Of a stretch of 64,000 bases of DNA, positions 1-8,599 are shown one piece after another (position 1 is the first letter of the stretch; each line of letters opens with the position of its first letter). Source of the DNA: Methylorubrum aminovorans. GTDB taxonomy: Bacteria > Pseudomonadota > Alphaproteobacteria > Rhizobiales > Beijerinckiaceae. The notes beneath the pieces are model-generated. The model was not told where the DNA came from, ran no database searches, and saw nothing but the letters and a program-made list of their open reading frames with translations. The stretch covers positions 1-64,000 of the forward strand of contig NZ_BPRC01000016.1 of NCBI RefSeq assembly GCF_022179725.1. Direction: 5' to 3'. The translations under genes and the position numbers were made by a program.

Positions 1-42
1 GATCAACGGCTCCAACTCACCCCACTGTGCGTCTGACAGCAT
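1..42 (-). mobile_element. Partial IS5-family transposase, N-terminal 14 codons
   Basis: Read on the minus strand from an ATG at 42, the sequence gives MLSDAQWGELEPLI and runs off the left edge. This resembles the N-terminus of IS5-type transposases (the LSDAQW.ELEPLI pattern), which cut and paste DNA through a DDE catalytic domain that would lie outside the window. A good ribosome site (GAGGAG, 48-53) stands just upstream of the ATG. The element's outer end probably lies near 85-110, where the sequence reads as a GGGCCTGTCGTCG-type end on the minus strand beside a CTAG. The other end is not visible. The family call rests on a short stretch. Confidence 0.6.
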
Positions 43-225
43 CACGTCTCCTCATTCGAAACCGAGAAAACGCCAAAATTCGCAATCCGTTCAGGCGACG
101 ACAGGCCCTAGAAGCGGACGCTCCTCATACGCCCATGTCAGGCGAAGCGAAGATCATCAGGGCATCTCTACAGCAGTCGTTTGTCGGCCGCCGGTCTAGG
201 GATCGTTCTGGGTGTCTAAGAGTAT

Positions 226-1332
226 CTAGCCTGCGCGCGCTACCAGACCCAGCACCGCCGACACGCACTCGGCTTCGGTTTCCGCAGAACTGTTGGATTG
301 TTCGGCTGTCTTCCGCACGCGCTGCTCCGCGAGCGCGTGTACAACCATCGCTTCGCTACGACCGCGCAGGCAATGCGGGCCGAGCGCCTCGGCTTCGATC
401 CCATCGGGCAGTGCTGGCAGCCGTGCAAGGACCGCGTCTGAGATGAGCACCGGTTTTCCGGTTTCGCGACAGAGCCCTTCAAGTCGGGCGGTCGCGTTCA
501 TGACGTCGCCGAAATACGCGATCTTGTGGCGGTCGACGCCAACTTCCGCAGTCACGACGCTGCCCCCATGCAGGGCGGCCCGCAGTTCGGGCACGAAGCC
601 GAATTGGCTGACCCACGTCTCCCGATTGCTGCGGAGCGTCTCCCGGATCGCGAAGATGCAGGCGACGCACCGGAACTTCTCGACGCCTCTCGCGAACGGC
701 CAGGAGATGATAACCTGATCGCCCACGTAGTCGTCGACCTGGCCGCGATGCCGGCGAACCGGTTCGGCGATGACCGAGAAAACGGCCTTCAGCAGTTCCT
801 GGGCGGCAAGGTCGCCGTGCCGTTCCGCGTAAGTCGTCGAACCGATCAGATCGAGGAACAGAAAGACGCGCTCTTCGCTGACCGGCCGATGGTAGCGGCC
901 GACGATGAGGCTTGCAAACGTCTCGCTTCCGATGAGGTCGCGGACTCGCAGGGCGGACACCAAGAGAGCTGAGACGACCAGCGCGTAGGGGATGGTGGAA
1001 ATCTTGGGCGTAACCGCTTCCAGGAAGGACTTGTCCGTGAGGCCGAGCGTCCAGACGACCGAGCCGGTGAGCGCCAAGCCCAAGAGGATCACCAGGAGCA
1101 GGCTGGCTTCGGCGGCAGCAAGGTAGGCTAGTGTCGGCAGACGCCGGAGACGCTTGCCGTATCCGGAGAAGAAGACGCCGCGTTCGTACGCGATGGTCAG
1201 CAGGCCGATGCAGGTGCCGTAGAAGATGCCGACCGGGCTCGGTCCGCCGTTCAGGAGATAGCCATGCAACGCGCCGAACAGGGCGCTGATGCCGGCGATG
1301 GTGATCCAGAAGCCTGCCCTGCCGTACGGCAT
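226..1332 (-). CDS. Membrane-anchored class III adenylate/guanylate cyclase
   Basis: This 368-residue protein probably makes a cyclic nucleotide at the inner membrane. The first 130 residues hold four or so hydrophobic segments. The class III cyclase domain covers about 150-335. The two metal-binding aspartates are visible: D161 in FLFLDLIGST and D205 in DDYVGD. The segment LHGGSVVTAEVGVDRHKIAYFGD is typical of the family; adenylate versus guanylate specificity cannot be told from the sequence. A paralogue with the same layout lies at 31405-32472. There is no obvious operon partner. The C-terminal 30 residues are Glu/Ser-rich and unlike the paralogue. Confidence 0.88.
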   Translation of the reverse strand: MPYGRAGFWITIAGISALFGALHGYLLNGGPSPVGIFYGTCIGLLTIAYERGVFFSGYGKRLRRLPTLAYLAAAEASLLLVILLGLALTGSVVWTLGLTDKSFLEAVTPKISTIPYALVVSALLVSALRVRDLIGSETFASLIVGRYHRPVSEERVFLFLDLIGSTTYAERHGDLAAQELLKAVFSVIAEPVRRHRGQVDDYVGDQVIISWPFARGVEKFRCVACIFAIRETLRSNRETWVSQFGFVPELRAALHGGSVVTAEVGVDRHKIAYFGDVMNATARLEGLCRETGKPVLISDAVLARLPALPDGIEAEALGPHCLRGRSEAMVVHALAEQRVRKTAEQSNSSAETEAECVSAVLGLVARAG

Positions 1333-1507
1333 CGTCTTCTCCGATGAGGCGGGTCACCCAGCAAAGGATGCCCGATCACGGCATCAGCGTGGTCGGCTAT
1401 TCCTGCCAGGATCGGCGGCACCGGTCTCGTGCGTTTAGGCACCAGGGTCTGCATTGGGTTGGAAGCTGCCCCCGGAAGACAGCTTCGCCGTTTCTTATCT
1501 CCGGCCT

Positions 1508-1651
1508 TCAGCCGTCGGAGGACGTGGATAAAGTCGGTATGGATCTCACCGAGGCCATTTGCCCTGGCATATGAGCGGCGCTCGTCAGGAGGCTCAATCC
1601 GAGTGCTGTGACGATTAGAGCAGCAGAAACGGAAGCGATGTGAAGCGACAT
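1508..1651 (-). CDS. Possible small secreted peptide (47 aa)
   Basis: An ATG at 1651 on the minus strand opens a 47-codon frame whose first 25-30 residues look like a signal peptide (MSLHIASVSAALIVTALGLS, then LLTSAAHMPG). The remainder is Ser/Thr-rich and ends at a TGA. No strong ribosome site is visible and no family is recognised. The frame could be chance; the signal-peptide-like start is the only support. Confidence 0.3.
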   Translation of the reverse strand: MSLHIASVSAALIVTALGLSLLTSAAHMPGQMASVRSIPTLSTSSDG

Positions 1652-2100
1652 AGTTGCACCTGTGGAGCTAGGCGCGGTCTCTGACCATCAGGGGCCGTGA
1701 CGAGGATCAAACCAGAATATGGGTCGGCGGCCCCAAGCCTAAGGTGCGGATCAGCACCCTTCCCTATCGAGCCCTTCTGCTGCGTGTTATCGGCAGGCCA
1801 ACGCATCCAAGCACAAACGCTGTAAAGCGACCTGAGGCGACGAATGAGGCGCTGCACTGATTCCGGCTGCGCTTCGTACCATCGATCGCACATGGCAAAG
1901 GCAGAGATCCGCCCTGGCACTATTTCAAGATCGGGGTGGCAACGGTCGATCCTGTGCTGGTCACCGCCTCACAAAGGACATTGATCGGCCGCTTCAATCT
2001 TAAGGGTTCTTCAAACCTTATGGTTGTGCTCGACGCAGGCAACGAATAGTGCAGACGCCCGACTGTTATACCAGCGCCAGTTTGGAGCGCGAGCTCCACA
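1652..2100. other. Gap with no supported gene, upstream of the dtcA-like gene
   Basis: No tRNA, integrase or convincing gene is seen here. Short plus-strand frames end at about 2049 and 2204. They read like protein tails but lack good starts and may be remnants of degraded genes. Base composition falls toward the right, leading into the AT-rich operon, so the promoter of that operon probably lies in this gap or just downstream. Confidence 0.4.
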
Positions 2101-5100
2101 TTGAAACAACGAAGTTCGAGTTTCGCGTGCCGTTCTACACAGCGAAAATGGCTATGTCGCCGCTTGGGCCTGAGCGCTACGTACCGCTCAACGTTCGTTG
2201 AGAGAGACGTGACAGTCCCATATCAACTTGACCCTCATATTCGGGGGGGTCATTCTGATTGCATGCACACTCCGAAACGAGCGTTCCAAGCCAAACGTAT
2301 CAGGGCGTACCGCAGCCTGGTTCGATTGACGCACCCGCGATCCAGAAACGTTTTCAGGGGCATCCTTACATCACATAAGGAGGCTTCTTCGCCTCGTGCA
2401 CACGTCGAAAGTATCAGAAGTGAAGTTGACGCTTCCGATTTGGCAGTTGCGACTGAGATCATGATTGGGGCGAACGGACTATATCCTGCTGACTATGTGC
2501 CTCAAGACTATCAGTCTCTTCAGAATATACACTGGTTGTCAACAATAAATACTGAAAAAGAAGTAGCTTTTGTCTGTGGCCATCTTAATGGCTGGAAAGA
2601 CAAGAGCTTGAAAATCCTCCATGAAATGAAGATGCTTACGACTTTAGAATCGATAGCGCCTCTTCAACAGCTGAACCTTATTAAGAGTTTCTGGAAAAAT
2701 TGGGGAATATCGGACTTCCTCAACAGAAAGCTCGTATATTATATGAATCTTGCGGAGGTTGATAAGGAAATTGTTTCTGAGTATCACGCTTTTACGAAAA
2801 TATTGCGCCTAGAAGATGCCCCGGAGCCGTATTTTTCGGCAATGGAATTGATGAGCGAGCGCTATCCATATTTTCAAAGCATAAGAACATGGGTAAGTAT
2901 TCTTGCAAAATATAAGACCAACGATTTTCGGCAGCACAACGCTTTACATAATGCGCTGCCGGTGCCTTTAAGCACGCGAGATATCGCATCATTTCTACGC
3001 AAATCTCATTCAATGTCGCTAACTGATGAGTTGTGCGCCATAAAGATCGTGATTTCTCTTGCGGATGAATGGCCAGAAATAGTTCATTTGATTGAGAGTT
3101 TGTTGGACGCGGACTTATTGGCTGAGATTCAAAGGCTCGAAAGCTCAGATTACTCACACACACAATTAACAGATGGATTTCCGGATGAGGACCCGGCATT
3201 TTTGATATATCGCAGAGCGCTAGCTTTTCTCGAGCAGTCTTCTCTCGTCAAACACAGGTTTGCAATTGACGTCAATATTGGATGGCGCTTGCTACCCAGC
3301 CGTTACGGTTTATTGCCAGTAAAAAGATTAAAGCCCGATCAGCGTCACGCTCTACGTTCCAATTTGCTTACTGAAGAGCCGGTTGGTTTTGACGTTCAGA
3401 TGTGGCCTGAAGACGGCAGAATTCGTCTCTTCACGAGAACGATAATATTTCTCAACTTTATCGCTGAGTATCCTGCGCACGCCTCGTTTAATGAAGACGA
3501 GATTAGGTTCATATTTGAAAATACGACATCGCTCCAGTTTCTAATGACCGAGTCTGAACTTGATCGCATTTACAGTATTGCGACCGACGAAGGAAAGATA
3601 ATCATATCAACGCTTGCTCTAGCAATCTATAAGCAGAAAGAGCATGACGACGATATCGACTTCAAATTTCGCTACACCCTGCAGGAGACTATTTTAGCTG
3701 ATTTCAATGGCAGCGTTATCGAGTTCATCCAATGGCTTTCCAACAAGACGCCGAATATCGCGAAATTTTTAGTTAACACACTCGATCGACAGACGATACA
3801 AAAGCTTTATATGATTGTTGAGTCGGCTGAACAAGCAGACTCAATTCGTCAGGATATGTTGCGTCATCTAGGGGAGCAGTTGTATTCACTCGAATACCTG
3901 ATAGAGGCCGATAGAATTTGGGCCCACAATCAGGTTTCAAAACTCAAAACCGAAATAGATGACAGCCGTGTATACGTTGATAGCAACGCGATAAAAAAGT
4001 GGATACGCGAAAACCCGAACGCCTATCTCAAAGAATATCGAAGGTTAGTTGAGCACTCAATCGAATCATTGACGCGTGCTGCAATTATTATATCGGACAG
4101 CTCGATATCGGTTGTCCACGCTGAAGTGTCGGTAATCGCTTCTTTCGACTACATCTTAGCTAAGGCAACCGAAACAGTTTTCGTGCAATTTTGTACAAAC
4201 CATCTTTTCGGAATAGACTCCTATCTTGGGCGGCGAATCCGGCATAATACTTTGCATGGGATGATGTTGAACGGTGTTGACTCACTTGTAGATAGCTATC
4301 CAGCATTATATTCAGATGCGGCGTACATGGAAATACATAGTGTTTGGTTGGCCTCTTACAAGAAGACGATTGACCGCCTCCGTCTCGATTTATTGCAGTT
4401 TCATAGCGATACGAAGAAATACGGCTTGTTCAAGTCCAGTTTCGATTTGAAAAGTCAGTCAGCTCTCAACGGCATCGTAGAGTTGAGGAAGTCTATTGCA
4501 TTTTCAGGAATATTGGACAATTTCGAAGATGCGATACTGAAATTTTGCTGGGATCAATTTGAGCCCCAACTGAAGCAGGTTCAAAGATTCATCTCAAACG
4601 ACGTCCGATCGGCCGAAATCGCGAAAATCGATGGCATTCTCGGAAGCGACGGCTCTCCGGAAGCCCGCAAATTCGTTGCCGCACTCCGCGAGAGTGTACA
4701 CGACCGCTTCGTGACTCTTGCAAGCTGGTTTCAAGTACCGGAGGATCGAACATTTTCTGCTTCAGTTCGACAGATTAGCGATCTTATCACCTTGGAGTGC
4801 GAGCAATCATTGGGACGATCATTGCAGCCAGTCGATTGGACTGGTGAACATATAGAGCTCACAATCAAAGGGTCGTCTGTCCATAGACTGTACGATTGTC
4901 TTTACGTTTTGATCCATAATGCATATAAATACGGAAAGAAGTCTAGTAGAGTTCGCGCCGATCTTTCTCAGCTGAGCGATTTGCTCAATGTGCAGTTGAG
5001 TATAACGATTACGTCTGATTTTGCTAGTTCCAGCGACAGAGAAGTGCAAATAAAAAGAATATCTGAACTTGTAGATTATTCAACAAATATATCATCCGCT

Positions 5101-5265
5101 ATGGTCAAGGAAGGTTATTCGGGTATCAGAAAGCTTCTTTATCTTACATCAAGTGGGCAGCTTCAGCATACTGTTGCCTATAGGCATGATGAGGCGACTC
5201 TTTCAATCGGCTTCAAGACCGTAGTTGAGATCGAAGATGTCCAAACGGAAAATTCTACTTGTTGA
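2101..5265 (+). CDS. dtcA: Detocs sensor kinase DtcA-like (helical sensor plus GHKL ATPase domain)
   Basis: This open frame of 1054 codons begins with TTG. The true start may be an ATG at 2263 or 2461, since the first 120 residues are compositionally odd. Residues about 130-850 are mostly helical with no membrane segment. A motif YLGRRIRHNTLHG lies near 720. The C-terminus looks like a histidine-kinase core: H867 in ESVHDRFVTL could be the phosphoacceptor, N940 in LIHNAYKYGKK is the ATP-binding N-box, and EGYSGIRKL near 1010 resembles a G-box. In the known Detocs system the kinase senses phage infection and phosphorylates the two downstream receivers. The gene is AT-rich compared with the chromosome and overlaps the next gene by 29 bp. 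Assignment rests on this domain plus the operon. Confidence 0.78.
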   Translation: MKQRSSSFACRSTQRKWLCRRLGLSATYRSTFVERDVTVPYQLDPHIRGGHSDCMHTPKRAFQAKRIRAYRSLVRLTHPRSRNVFRGILTSHKEASSPRAHVESIRSEVDASDLAVATEIMIGANGLYPADYVPQDYQSLQNIHWLSTINTEKEVAFVCGHLNGWKDKSLKILHEMKMLTTLESIAPLQQLNLIKSFWKNWGISDFLNRKLVYYMNLAEVDKEIVSEYHAFTKILRLEDAPEPYFSAMELMSERYPYFQSIRTWVSILAKYKTNDFRQHNALHNALPVPLSTRDIASFLRKSHSMSLTDELCAIKIVISLADEWPEIVHLIESLLDADLLAEIQRLESSDYSHTQLTDGFPDEDPAFLIYRRALAFLEQSSLVKHRFAIDVNIGWRLLPSRYGLLPVKRLKPDQRHALRSNLLTEEPVGFDVQMWPEDGRIRLFTRTIIFLNFIAEYPAHASFNEDEIRFIFENTTSLQFLMTESELDRIYSIATDEGKIIISTLALAIYKQKEHDDDIDFKFRYTLQETILADFNGSVIEFIQWLSNKTPNIAKFLVNTLDRQTIQKLYMIVESAEQADSIRQDMLRHLGEQLYSLEYLIEADRIWAHNQVSKLKTEIDDSRVYVDSNAIKKWIRENPNAYLKEYRRLVEHSIESLTRAAIIISDSSISVVHAEVSVIASFDYILAKATETVFVQFCTNHLFGIDSYLGRRIRHNTLHGMMLNGVDSLVDSYPALYSDAAYMEIHSVWLASYKKTIDRLRLDLLQFHSDTKKYGLFKSSFDLKSQSALNGIVELRKSIAFSGILDNFEDAILKFCWDQFEPQLKQVQRFISNDVRSAEIAKIDGILGSDGSPEARKFVAALRESVHDRFVTLASWFQVPEDRTFSASVRQISDLITLECEQSLGRSLQPVDWTGEHIELTIKGSSVHRLYDCLYVLIHNAYKYGKKSSRVRADLSQLSDLLNVQLSITITSDFASSSDREVQIKRISELVDYSTNISSAMVKEGYSGIRKLLYLTSSGQLQHTVAYRHDEATLSIGFKTVVEIEDVQTENSTC

Positions 5266-5704
5266 AGACGAGGAACATAAAATCAATGACTTGTCGAGGA
5301 GGATATCTGCATCGACGCTATCTAATGCAGAGCTTACAGTTGCCAAGAGCGTACGAGATGCCATCCGTGACGTAATGCAATTCAAGTATGATATAGTTAT
5401 TTTGGATATGGCACTCCCAACATTTACAAAGGAAAAGAAAAGTGGGGAAACCGGAGGGCTCGCTCAAGCGTCAGGTGGGATCGAAGTAATACGCATGATG
5501 CAGAAAATAAAGCAAGCTGCAAGCATAATCATTGTTACTCAATATCCTGACATATTTATTTCTGGTCAGTTGATTAAGCTGAAGAAAATCAAAGACACTC
5601 TGCGACAAAGATATGAAGTTGATGTTGCTGGTGTCGTGCTGTACTCATACGAGTCGCAAGAGTGGATGAGTTCGTTCGACAACCTCTTGGAGAAATCGCA
5701 ATGA
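5237..5704 (+). CDS. dtcB: Stand-alone receiver-domain protein, DtcB-like
   Basis: This 155-residue protein is one response-regulator receiver domain with no output domain. The acidic pair E10-D11 (ILLVEDEE) and phosphoacceptor D57 (YDIVILDMALP) are present, followed by the IIIVTQ strand. An insert rich in Lys and Gly after D57 (about 64-82) makes the loop longer than usual. In described Detocs systems DtcB acts as a phosphate sink that prevents accidental activation of the effector; here that role is inferred from gene order. The ATG at 5237 is preferred over the TTG at 5225. The gene lies partly inside the end of the upstream kinase gene, and its TGA overlaps the next ATG (ATGA, 5701-5704), implying translational coupling. 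Confidence 0.82.
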   Translation: MSKRKILLVEDEEHKINDLSRRISASTLSNAELTVAKSVRDAIRDVMQFKYDIVILDMALPTFTKEKKSGETGGLAQASGGIEVIRMMQKIKQAASIIIVTQYPDIFISGQLIKLKKIKDTLRQRYEVDVAGVVLYSYESQEWMSSFDNLLEKSQ

Positions 5705-6861
5705 GGGTGCTCGTCTTTGAAGATAGAGACGACAAGTTTGGTACTATCGAGCAAGGATTGATTAGTATCGGCGTTGATCCACGGAGTATCAGACGGGCGA
5801 AAAGCCTGGCATCTGGAGTTCGCGAGCTCCGATCCAAGTTCGATTTATATATTATCGACCTATGGTTACCAATGGTCGATAACGGTGAGGACGTTGATGT
5901 TACAAGAGAGGTCGTAGCTCTCCTTGATCAGGGCCGCGATTTGCAGTCACCTGTTGTTGCTATAACGTCCTTTGCTGCTGAGGCTGAGAAACATTCTTCA
6001 TTTTTGGCTAGCAAGGGCGTCCATATATACGATTTTAATAGTGCGGATATTTGGCAGCAAGCTCTCAGTGTCTTTCTTCAACAAGCCAATGATAGGCATC
6101 GCTATGATTTTATTATATTCACAGCTCTCGATGAAGAAAGAAAAGCCTTTGCGCATGTTGAAGGTGTGGAGACCAAGAGCGTCACACGCGCAGGGATGAG
6201 TTTTTGGGATTTCGAATTGAATGGAAAAAAAGGTTCTATTGTGCTTTTCCCGCGTATGGGATTGGTCAGCGCGTCAATTTGCACTGCTAGAGTATTGGAG
6301 AATTACGCCCCTAAGATAGTTTGTATGTCAGGTATTTGCGCTGGCGTAGGTAAGGAGACTTTTCTGGGCCAATTGTTGATAACAGAGCTATGCTGGGAAT
6401 ACCAGTCCGGCAAATGGTTTGATGATTTTTTTTCAGCCGAGCCTTACCAGATTGAGATTGCAGAGTCGCTTAGAACTCATTTCGCTCAGTACATCGAAGA
6501 CACAAACTTGCCGAGGCGGTTAGAGGCAGGCTTTGAGCATGGATCGCGGCCAGGCAGAGTACACCAGCCGAGACTTGCCATGTTCGCCAGTGGTTCGGCT
6601 GTAATTGCAAGTGAGAAACGTTTAAATCATGTGCGGGAGCAGCAGCGCAAGGTTTCTGGTATTGATATGGAAATTTATGGATTTCATCGTGCTGCCCGTA
6701 TGTGCAATGATAAGCTTATCGTATTCAGTGCCAAGTCCGTGGTCGATAAAGCAGATGAGCAAAAAGACGACAATCTTCATGCTTATGGCTGCTTTACATC
6801 AGCAAAATTCTGCTTGGAGATGATAAATAATCTGTTTGCAAGCGGGTTTGCAAATGAATGA
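5701..6861 (+). CDS. dtcC: Receiver domain fused to a nucleoside phosphorylase-like effector, DtcC-like
   Basis: The protein has 386 residues. Residues 1-125 form a receiver domain with acidic residues E7-D8 and phosphoacceptor D53 (DLYIIDLWLP). Residues 135-380 match the purine nucleoside phosphorylase/MTA-SAH nucleosidase fold: FIIFTALDEE at 138-147, MSGICAGVG at 209-217, SGSAVIAS at 298-305, IDMEIYGF at 321-328 with E324 at the usual ribose-binding position, and D349 in KSVVDKAD where the catalytic Asp is expected. In Detocs the phosphorylated effector cleaves the glycosidic bond of ATP and stops phage growth by emptying the ATP pool. The gene is coupled to the previous one by an ATGA overlap. 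ATP as the substrate here is inference from the architecture. Confidence 0.85.
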   Translation: MRVLVFEDRDDKFGTIEQGLISIGVDPRSIRRAKSLASGVRELRSKFDLYIIDLWLPMVDNGEDVDVTREVVALLDQGRDLQSPVVAITSFAAEAEKHSSFLASKGVHIYDFNSADIWQQALSVFLQQANDRHRYDFIIFTALDEERKAFAHVEGVETKSVTRAGMSFWDFELNGKKGSIVLFPRMGLVSASICTARVLENYAPKIVCMSGICAGVGKETFLGQLLITELCWEYQSGKWFDDFFSAEPYQIEIAESLRTHFAQYIEDTNLPRRLEAGFEHGSRPGRVHQPRLAMFASGSAVIASEKRLNHVREQQRKVSGIDMEIYGFHRAARMCNDKLIVFSAKSVVDKADEQKDDNLHAYGCFTSAKFCLEMINNLFASGFANE

Positions 6862-7048
6862 CGAGCGGTCTGCTGCTACCTGTTATATCGCTGCTAGGCA
6901 GCCATCGCCGCTCTACAGTGAGTCACTTGGGTGGTACACAGATACTCAGCACGACGCTCTAAGTGCCTGATGTAGTCAATGATATCAGTGACTTAGTATG
7001 TCGGAGGACGATTCCGTCCCTTAGCACCGATCCCCCTCGGGCCGCGCG

Positions 7049-7939
7049 CTACAATTCAAGCTGCAGCTGACGCGGAGGTAACGGTCGAGGGTTGTCCTCA
7101 GTTGCTCCATGGATTGGAGTCGTAGTTGCGCGACTAGCATGTGAGCACCGTTCGTCATCCACGGCTGCCTGAACGGCAGCGCGAAGGCATAGAGTAAAGG
7201 TGTCCGGGTCCAACCGATCCAGCAAGGCGAGGGCATCGTGTCGGGTGCCGGGAGTCAACTCGCCGGCAACACGTGCGAACAAGGGTTCTGTGTTTTCCGC
7301 CTGAGGTCGATCAGGCTGCGCGTCGCAAACGGGAGAGCCGCCACGTTCCAATCCGTCCGACTCGGTTTCGACGGCGGGAACACTCGCAGCGGCAATCGCA
7401 GCTTCACGATCACGCCGTGGTGCTGGCTGATCCTCGTTATCTCGAGCATCGCGCTTCGGACACGCTGCGGTGATGCGCTGCCTAATTTCGGTCGGCGTCA
7501 TCGTCTCACCACGATCGATGGCGGCAACGATGTTTTCGCGAACTTGCGCTGGCACTGAAGGCGCGGTCAGCGCGTAGAGACCATCCCGCGTCAAACGCGT
7601 CAGGCTGACGCGTCCGGGGCGACTATCGACGAACTCTGCAGCTCTCATGAACCTCTGCACGGTGCGAGGTTGCATCCCAAGTTGGGAGTGAGCCCAAGGA
7701 AGAAAACGCCCGTGGTCAATGCGATCGCGCATTCTCAAAAGCGTGCGGCCGATCTCAATGAACGCGGTCTTCGCCGCCACCGTTTGGATGCGAATCTGCT
7801 CAGCCGCTGCGCGTGCTTCGTTGGCGACGTCCTCCGGCAAATCACCGTAATTGAAGGTTTCTGCGGCTTCGAAGGCATGCCCGAAGTCCGAGTGTGCCTC
7901 ATACGCAGGAGCGGAGCGAGATAGGATCTGAGTGAGCAT
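7049..7939 (-). CDS. DUF3102 domain protein
   Basis: This 296-residue protein carries a DUF3102-like core at about 50-105 (AAKTAFIEIGRTLLRMRDRI, then a Trp and a TVQRFMRAAEF helix). That core resembles a small helix-turn-helix module common on plasmids, phages and islands. The second half is low-complexity and Arg/Ala/Asp-rich, with a short helical block near 235-260. Biochemical function is not established. It reads toward the Detocs-like operon and supports the view that 1-8100 is an accessory region. No partner gene is adjacent. Confidence 0.7.
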   Translation of the reverse strand: MLTQILSRSAPAYEAHSDFGHAFEAAETFNYGDLPEDVANEARAAAEQIRIQTVAAKTAFIEIGRTLLRMRDRIDHGRFLPWAHSQLGMQPRTVQRFMRAAEFVDSRPGRVSLTRLTRDGLYALTAPSVPAQVRENIVAAIDRGETMTPTEIRQRITAACPKRDARDNEDQPAPRRDREAAIAAASVPAVETESDGLERGGSPVCDAQPDRPQAENTEPLFARVAGELTPGTRHDALALLDRLDPDTFTLCLRAAVQAAVDDERCSHASRATTTPIHGATEDNPRPLPPRQLQLEL

Positions 7940-8101
7940 GTCTTTGGGCCTCGTGGCCCTTTATCTGGTTGTTTCTGGCTTTCCCACAAGATCTCGCGGA
8001 GTCTGAAAGTTCCGAGGCTGGACGATTATTTCGTCTTTTCGCGAAACTGTACACGAATACTACACGTCCGGTATACATTGCGTGCGATCTTTAGGCGTAA
8101 C

Positions 8102-8401
8102 TCATTGTTGCGCCTTGCTTTTTAGGCGCTTGACGCACTTGCTGTAATATTGCGGCCATTTCGGTCCCTGGGCCGCCTTCTCGGTGGCCGAGAGCGCGCG
8201 CCATTCGGCACCGCACTTCTTCTGCCGCTCGCGCGCGGCGGATTGGGCCACGCTCGGCTCCTTCGCCGTCTGCTCCTTCGCCGTCTGCTCCTTCGTCGTC
8301 TCCTTGGCGCTCGGCGCGCTCCACGCCTCCCTGGCCATCGCGGTCTGAGCCAGGAGGAGCGGCGCAACCAACGCGGCGGCGGCGAGGAGACGAGAGAGCA
8401 T
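8102..8401 (-). CDS. Small secreted Cys/Lys-rich protein (PsiF-like)
   Basis: The ATG at 8401 gives 99 residues starting with a clear signal peptide (MLSRLLAAAALVAPLLLAQ, then TAMA). A short TKEQTAKEQTAKE repeat follows, then a C-terminal module ARERQKKCGAEWRALS ... YYSKCVKRLK with two cysteines, similar in style to PsiF-type periplasmic repeats found in many alphaproteobacteria. An upstream in-frame ATG at 8470 would put the signal peptide internally and is less likely. Function is unknown; a periplasmic location is inferred. Confidence 0.65.
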   Translation of the reverse strand: MLSRLLAAAALVAPLLLAQTAMAREAWSAPSAKETTKEQTAKEQTAKEPSVAQSAARERQKKCGAEWRALSATEKAAQGPKWPQYYSKCVKRLKSKAQQ

Positions 8402-8599
8402 CAGGCAACTCCGGTGAGACGGATTCGGCAGCGTCGCCGTAGGCCACATCACAGCCGCATCGGCGGCCAAAGAGCAAGCTCTCTCTGCAACTTGCGCACG
8501 ATTGCAGACAAGCTTGGCCCTCGGCTTGAGCCTTCGGGCCGTTCCGCGCTACCTCCATAGCTGAGGATGGGCGCGGGCCCGCTTTCCCGGGATGCCAGC

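Noticed and set aside
1615..1920. A 101-codon minus-strand frame upstream of the defence operon
   Set aside because: Composition is not protein-like and it overlaps other weak frames.
1870..2204. Two plus-strand frames reading like protein tails before the DtcA-like gene
   Set aside because: They lack starts and recognisable families; frames of about 60 codons arise by chance at this base composition. They could be remnants but cannot be supported.
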